Source: Acanthopleura granulata
Taxonomy: Eukaryota; Mollusca; Polyplacophora; Chitonida; Chitonidae
Direction: 5' to 3'
DNA length: 64,000 nucleotides
Assembly: GCA_016165875.1 (NCBI GenBank)
Contig: JABBOT010000008.1
Span: 1,974,409-2,038,408, forward strand
Below are positions 57,614 through 64,000 of the stretch, in pieces (position 1 is the stretch's first letter; each line of letters starts with the position of its first letter). The position numbers and the translations under genes are program-made. The notes beneath the pieces were generated by a model, which worked only from the letters and a program-made list of their open reading frames with translations, ran no database searches and was not told the origin of the DNA.

Positions 57614-57720
57614 TTCAAATATTGCTCGATATATTTTCTTCCTTCAACGGTTAGACCGAGCCTGTTGTCTGAAATGATTCACTTGATTTGTAACCTGAGA
57701 TCATAAGATCAAGTCTTTCT

Positions 57721-58980
57721 TTCGTTGTTTTTTTTCTTTTTGCGGGTGGTTTTGTGATGTAAAAATTGACTTCGTATGCAGCCTCCGTAAATCAGACTTA
57801 AAGTTCCTCTTTTCTCGGATTCTTGGAGTCTTTCGCTAGTCTATGCTGTCCATCGGTTTCGAGGATACGCATAGCTGACCCAAATGTATAGACATGCCTG
57901 TGCTTAGGCGCACCTCTAAGCAGCTCTAATATGAGCATAAAAACGGCGTAAAATGCTTTTCAAAGATTTCAAAGGTATTAAAAAATTGATTTAGAACAAT
58001 TAACCAAAGAGAAGATTGCTTGTTGTATTCTAAAAATGTTCAGTTCGAAGATTGTCTTGTCACATGTGATACCGCACTGCCCTATAAACTTAATCATCGT
58101 ATTTTACCAAAATGTATTGTAATACATATTAAATGTTGTCTATAAGTTGGCTATTCAACCTCTTGTAACTTCAGATTGCACATACAAATGTTATACGTAT
58201 GACAATACAAATGAAAAATAAGTAGAATTTACTTTCGCCTGCCTTAGGGAAGCGGAATGTATTTAAGGGGTATAGTCTATATTTTCATTTATTTATTTTC
58301 ATTTATCAATATTTTATCTACGTGACATTGGTCATGATTTGTGATATCTGGAATTGAATATTTTCCACATTGGCTGCATTGATGAAGTAGAAGTTTCCTC
58401 AGTAACCACGTTCGAGGTTTCGAATTTAACTGCCAGCAAATTTCCATGCTGGAGTGTTATACATCCACTGTATGCTACACCTTCCCAAAATAAACAATCA
58501 GAAGAAATTTACCTATCTTTTGACACACACTCGCTCACCCACACACAGACACACACAACATATTATGGTGTACTCAACAGCCTGGTCTGGTATGGGTTAA
58601 TGAATCCTTGAGGCTATAATTATTTTGTTAAAAAAAGTAGAACTTCGTAAGAAATTTTCGGATGAATTTGTGCTTCGCTGAATGTCATATTTGTTTGCGT
58701 AATGATTTAGCGCCTCTTTATCCTATCATCATTAAATTCTTTCGCGCCGAAGAAATGATGCAAACATTTTTTACTTCTATGCCCTAGAGCATCGCTTAAC
58801 TGAGCTAGAGATATGTGAGAGCTCAAAACCCTTATGTGGAGAGCTCAAAACCCTTATGTGGAGGGCTATGACGTTTTTTGTGAATCATCGCATGTTTATG
58901 TTAAATTTGTTAACGTTTGACAAGAGTAATGATTAGACGACTAAAAACCTTGTATCTTTGCCTCATATCTGGAATGCACC
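57721..58980. repeat. No gene seen; 22-bp exact tandem duplication
   Basis: Two identical 22-bp units (core gagctcaaaacccttatgtg) lie at 58817-58838 and 58839-58860. Other frames are short. Confidence 0.5.
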
Positions 58981-59232
58981 ACTTCGGTGGCCTTGTTGTT
59001 AGAGCGGTAAGCCTAGAGCTCGCGAGATCCAGGTTCAAGCCGTGGCCGGGTCATACCAAAAAAATGGTACTTGCTTCTGTCTTGTTTGGCACTCAGCGCT
59101 GAGAGGTTCGAGCAAGGAAACAATACTGATCGACACGATGTCAGTATAATGTGAGTGGGTGGAGGAGGAGGGGGGGTCATGTCTAGTGTCTTCGGCAAGA
59201 TACTCCAATGCATATTTGCACTGGTCAGACAA
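58981..59232 (+). repeat. tRNA-derived SINE of another family
   Basis: The head has an A box (ttgttagagcggtaag, 58996-59011) and a B box (aggttcaagccg, 59031-59042) at tRNA-like spacing. The body follows with cactcagcgctgagaggttc, gatcgacacgatgtcagtat, tcatgtctagtgtcttcggc and aagatactccaatgc. The acceptor stem is not tRNA-like, so this is not a functional tRNA gene. Confidence 0.75.
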
Positions 59233-60149
59233 AACATATCGAAATCAATGTAATAGAAATACATTGCTCTCAGTTACGTGGTCTGGCGTCATTCCTTGGG
59301 TGATTATGTTGGCTCTGTATGCCACTGTATATGGCATAATTACTGGAGCTCGAATAGTTCGACGTGAAATGGGGTAACAAGAGCGAGATATGGTTGAAAT
59401 CGGTGATAAAATGTCTCCTGCAGACATAGTCTTTGATAGACTCCGTGTGAGCATCAACAGACTGAGCTGGGCATCCAGAGTCACGCTATAGATCCCACCA
59501 GCCCTGAATAAAAGTATAACATGGATGGACTTCGTAAACCTTTGGAGGTCATATTTCTACTTTGTTTCATCGGGAAGAGAGCCTCATATTCCGATTCCTT
59601 CATCATCCTGGGCCTCTCATATTCGCTGCGATAGTGACATTAATTCTGCCAGACTTTAACTAGCCATCCACACCTGAACGGGTCATAGACTCTAGTTTAT
59701 AGGTCATGGATTACATCGTACAGACGCACTAAGGAGCTTTGCGTCTGGGCGAAAAGTAGACAGGATCATGAGATTATTAACATGTTTCACTCGTGTAAAT
59801 GAAGCCATGATTGTTTTAGAGTTTCCTTCAGACGAAGATGTTCAAGAGAGGTGTAGGAAGGCTTTTGGATTTATACTAACTCCATTACTTTATCGTTCAA
59901 GTGTATCTTTGGAAATCCTACCGTCCTTCATCAGGTACCTGGGAATGAGGGACATGCCAATTTAAAAAGATATCATGCCAATTACTGCCATTTTGGCATT
60001 TCACCGCCATATGTAAGAATAAGACAAAGGCCGAAATGATTTGCTTGTGGCCTCATATCGGTGTTGCTCTGTTTGCACACTCTTTGCTGTACCCTTTTAT
60101 ATCCAGCCTTCGGAAAGTGCCGTCCACTCTCCTCTTTCTTTCCAAGTGC
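59233..60149. other. No gene seen
   Basis: Short unsupported frames only. Confidence 0.45.
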
Positions 60150-60335
60150 TTCTCGCCAATGCGGTGGCTGCAAGTTGGAGTCCAGCTCATACTGGCTTCC
60201 TCTCCGGATGTGGATGGGGAGGTCCGCCAGCAACCTGCGGACGGTCGTGGGCTTCTCCGGCGTTCGGCCCGGTTTCCGGTTTCCTCCGACCATAATGCTG
60301 GCTGCCATCGTATAAGTGAAATATTCTTGAGTATT
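60150..60335 (+). repeat. SINE copy with B box
   Basis: Contains cgccaatgcggtggctgcaa, gttggagtcc (B-box remnant), ggcttcctctccggatgtgg, ggtccgccagcaacctgcgg, a duplicated cggtttccggtttcctccga, ccataatgctggctgccatc and gtgaaatattcttgag. The tail is lost. Frames of 84-118 codons over it are by-products. Confidence 0.9.
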
Positions 60336-60949
60336 CATTTTCTGTTAAACCTGCTCCCGTACAATGGATGGTCTTGAGAACCACGATACTAAACCATCCC
60401 CCCCCCCCACTCTCAAAAAAAAAATACGTGCATCATCTCTGAAAGAAATGTGATATTGGTATACAGCAAATGTACTTGATAAAATGTACACATAAAGTAG
60501 AGAGCTAAGTGTAACAGGAAATAATTGTCTTCGTTATTAGTCTACAGAAACATCCTATCGGTAATTGGTGTGTGGCATTATGCCTGCACCTCTACACCTA
60601 AATTACTGCTGACTGCAGGGAAACCAGCCAAGGGATGAATGATAAGAAATTTATGGACGACTACAACTGACGCCAGTGTTTGAAGGTGATAGGTTTGTAA
60701 TTAACCGGCATAATGACGTGCTTATTGTAGTTTGTATGTACTTTACACATAAATGCTTGAACTGACTTGTGTCGCTTTGAGTCAATGCTCTTGTACTGTA
60801 TTGGTTCATATAACTGCTCCAGTAAATAGAATTGGACAATATATATATTTTTTTACAACCAATAACTACATTTACAGAGATGCGAATTATTCTCTTCCCA
60901 TCGATAATACTGTGAACTCGTCATGAAAAGATTTTGACTAACATTCTAA
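60336..60949. other. No gene seen
   Basis: A C9 run followed by an A-run lies at about 60399-60423. No gene or repeat recognised. Confidence 0.5.
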
Positions 60950-63140
60950 GACACAACATACAGCAAAAACTATTGGAAGGGGACTAAAGTCATCCGCCAT
61001 TTGTTTTTGAGGTGCAAATCAACTATATTATCTGTTTGATTACAAGGTTGAGCAGTCACTTTCTGTCAGATCATTCTCCAGCAAGACTCGTTTGTGCGGT
61101 TACCCAGTAGATTAGAATTTCTGTGATCGCCTTGATGAAACAGATAAAGCTTTAGATTTTTGTCAGACATTTGCATTAAATGCTCATTTCTGCGGAATTC
61201 CACCAGTATCTGCAACAGGAAGTCTGCTAGTAACTTTAACTTGATAGAGAATGACGTCTTTGTAGTTATTTTAGTGCACCAAACTTAGACTTATACAAAC
61301 TTCTGCCATTTTACCATTGGTTATTAGCCATCTTATATATCTGATCATTAAACTTTGGTGATTGTCAATGATCGGATATGAATGATTGTTGGGACAATTG
61401 TGTTTAGATTTTCAGTATCCAGTAACTCATGCAAAGACATTAGAACTGTTTTTCTTACGATAATTCTTACTGACATTAATTTGAAAATATAATTCGATTT
61501 TGACTCAAAGACATTTCCCAGAGACACCTAAACGTCGCGACTCATAACATGTCAGTACATCATACTGTCCAAGTTCTTCAGTAAATAGCCAGATTGCTGT
61601 TTGGAAGTGATAATGCATGTTTTTCTTTCAGTGGTATCAGATTTTCATAAAAATGTATTAAATCCGATTGCTGATTTTTAATCACATACGAAACCCTAAC
61701 AGAAAGTAAAGATGTCAAGAGTTGTTACATTTTGTCCTGCCTGGTGAGATTTGAAATGTTATATCTTAGCTACGCGAGGCTCCTGGTTTTAATATCTCAT
61801 TACCGTGCCGCGGAGATTTAATTATGGTAATTGTCAGGTTAAACGAAATACGACCTAAACTGCCTCTTAGAACTAGTTTATAAGGTGTCCATGATTTCAG
61901 AATTTTAATACCGGCACTTTTATTACGTTGATGTGACAGGACTTTGAGATGAGGATTTTAGTCGGCAAAGTTCGGTGACTGTTGCATAGTTTAACCTAGT
62001 TTTTATGAACTGCTTGATAAGTCAAATTATGTAAGAAAATAGACAAGAAGGGCCAAACACGGGTATTAGAAACCAGAAGATAACGAGAGAAGTATAACAA
62101 ATTAAGAACGGACGAAAATCTCTTCTATACCTATTTATTTTGCACGAAAGAGAGTTTGTGTAGCACTGGGCCTAAGGTATAACACAAGAAAATTGGGGCG
62201 ACACTTATTGATGAAAGTTGCAGTAATCTCCACACCCAATGTCTGGCACGCGCACTTGTTTTTCTGGTGGTTTGTTTTAGGACGATCCGGACTGAGTAAT
62301 GCTTGGCGGTAGTGTGAATGTTATCCACAGCCGTCAACATGAAAATGATAACCTTATCTGTGAGAGATTTTGGCGCTGACATTCAACATCCGAGAAGAAC
62401 GTCATTGTGCCAAAATCAACCCCTATGTGGAAGTGAATAACCCCGCTTCAGTGAAATATAAGGCTGAGTTCAAAAGGTCTGGTTTGGTTCATGTACGTTT
62501 ATAATCTTGTATTAGAATCATTATATGTCATTATAACTTCTATCGGCAATGTGTGATTTGTCTTTGATATTATTATTGCTCCGAGGTACTGGTGAGTCGC
62601 CAAACAGTTAACAGGGTTCTAATGTTCTAAAACACCATGTGCAGAAGGCTTTCATTGGCAAGGGTTAACTGGGTGCTGTTATAAAGAATAAAATTGGATG
62701 TTCCTACCAGCTGAATTTATTATCATACATAAATTTGTTTGAAGACAAATTTGTTTTGTCTTCTCTTAAAATGAAGAAAAGCACCAGCGTTTTTGTCCTT
62801 AACAGCCGAAGACTTTTCATGCAAGAACTCCTAAATAGACAGAGATTTCCTCAGACCATTAAAGTGATATATATCCTGATGTCAGACTATGGAAAAAAGG
62901 TCTTCAGGGCCTCCAAAAGTACATTGTGATCTGTTTGTTTTGCCAAAAATGCATCCGACGGACGCCAAAAAAAAAATGAACGAATAATGCATGGATCAAT
63001 GTAAACAGAACTGATATTCTAAGGTCCGCTGCAGTTCATATATTGCCAGGTCGATACATTTTCTTCTTCGAACGGTTGAGCGAATCTGTTATCTAACAGT
63101 TGTCTTGATTCGTGAGCTGAGGCAATCAGATCAAGTGTTC
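60950..63140 (+). repeat. Long direct repeat, copy B
   Basis: Partner of 54940-57720. The last 400 bp also match the third copy at 46060-46620. No gene recognised; the 83-codon minus-strand frame at 62382-62131 is unsupported. Confidence 0.55.
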
Positions 63141-63159
63141 CTCCCATTTATTTTATTTC

Positions 63160-63212
63160 CTTTGTTTTATTTATTTATTTCACTGGTGTTTCATGCTCAA
63201 GAATATTTATGG
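63160..63212 (-). repeat. SINE tail fragment
   Basis: The fragment reads tttatttatttatttcactg, gtgtttcatgctcaagaata and tt, then loses similarity, just beyond copy B. Confidence 0.65.
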
Positions 63213-64000
63213 ATGGATATTTTCCAAAAAGAACAACGTAATGTGTATGCTTATCTCGCCCAGTTGCATATGCCACAGCTTGTTCTAACATCAACGATTA
63301 CAATCTACATCATGAAACATCGTCACTGAAAATTATACCCAGGTTTTACACTCACACTCTTCCACTCATAGTTTCTTAAACTTTGTCATACATTCCATCC
63401 AATAACTGCAACATGCAACCATGGCGGGGAAGAACCTTCTCGCTATTCTTTGTATGAAAGTATGAACCAAATACCGCTTAAGCCCAGACTAGGATATGAA
63501 TTAAACATCGCGCAGTTTTAATACCGCCTTGATGTATGAACAATTGCATTAAAAGTGTAACTGAGAAGTTTTAAAAACTTCTCTTTTTTGTAGTAGGATA
63601 TTAAAATTTTTAATAAAAAATGAGCTTTCCAATGTTAAAATTATGGAGTGTGTATAGCGTTAATGCGCACATATGGCTGTCCCAAATCATTGCAAACAGT
63701 TGACTACTTCTGCTTCCAGGTAACTGTCCTCCGTTAAAAAAATATAAATTTTAAAAAGATTCGGATGCTAATTTTATGAATGAAACTGGTCTTTAGAATT
63801 TGACTAGATATTGTTTTACTGGTTGATGGCCTCAAGCGGGTTTGGATATTTGCATATACATTAAGACAAGAACTGTTTTGTGCTGACGAGACGGGGATCT
63901 GTTGGAAAAGGGAATGAAGCGAAAGTTGGATTACATCCTGCTTGGTATAAAACCCTTCCGTACAGCCCTGTAATATGAGCCCACGCATTCATTAGTGCCA
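63213..64000. other. No gene seen
   Basis: AT-rich to the window edge. The 84-codon minus-strand frame at 63988-63734 is unrecognised. Confidence 0.45.

Larger units (their letters stand above)
54940..57720 (+). repeat. Long direct repeat, copy A
   Basis: Colinear with 60950-63140 in the same orientation. Anchors are cac(t)tgtttttgaggtgca, ttactctccag(t/c)aag, the ctgattttaatc ... agaaagtaaagat region, aaatg(t/a)caacaaagggcaaa and the gatcaagtctttc region near 57700. Diverged and with indels. It contains an (AT)n microsatellite (56225-56252) and the 60-bp insertion at 57554. No gene recognised. Confidence 0.55.

Noticed and set aside
58996..59042. tRNA gene
   Set aside because: A and B boxes are present, but there is no proper acceptor stem or anticodon arm, and a SINE body follows.
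60036..60377. Four overlapping frames of 84-118 codons
   Set aside because: All lie over the GC-richer SINE copy at 60150-60335, and similar frames recur at other SINE copies.

Overview
The window looks like animal nuclear DNA, most probably from a mollusc. It is AT-rich and gene-poor, with no operons and no ribosome-binding sites. It carries many short dispersed repeats with tRNA-like heads and '...cggcgtaaaacaccaatcaaataaataaat'-type tails, which I associate with molluscan SINEs. The species cannot be named from sequence alone. Only one cellular gene is convincing: a minus-strand, single-exon family GT11 galactoside alpha-1,2-fucosyltransferase (about 12109-14211) with an unusually long Ser/Thr-rich stem.

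The most interesting object is a 6.8 kb element at about 4118-10875. It is bounded by long, diverged terminal inverted repeats (about 0.6 kb left, 1.1 kb right). It contains the frameshifted remains of a viral/organellar-type family B DNA polymerase on the minus strand (about 5920-8855). Each inverted repeat also holds a histone-mRNA-type 3' stem-loop followed by a purine-rich downstream element, and near-palindromic 25-mers sit next to the outer ends. The layout is: left arm, minus-strand uncharacterised region, polymerase relic, short plus-strand region, right arm. This is Polinton/adintovirus-like in outline, but no integrase, ATPase, protease or capsid gene can be seen.

The rest is mostly repeats. 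There is a 3.1 kb satellite of 56-bp units (22940-26025). A candidate DNA transposon at 17655-19915 has ATGGTGAT-rich inverted ends. A fold-back element lies at 30430-30773. Smaller tandem repeats have units of 27, 28, 50, 113 and 262 bp. About fifteen SINE copies or fragments occur in both orientations. A 5'-truncated I/Nimb-like non-LTR retrotransposon at 50184-51803 keeps an intact RNase H and a C-terminal zinc knuckle. In the last 10 kb a diverged direct duplication (54940-57720 versus 60950-63140) has a partial third copy at 46060-46620, and one copy is split by a 60-bp retro-insertion with an exact 14-bp target duplication.

Most other open frames are short, begin at non-ATG codons, or read through repeats, and are not annotated as genes. 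Boundaries of repeats were judged by eye and are approximate.
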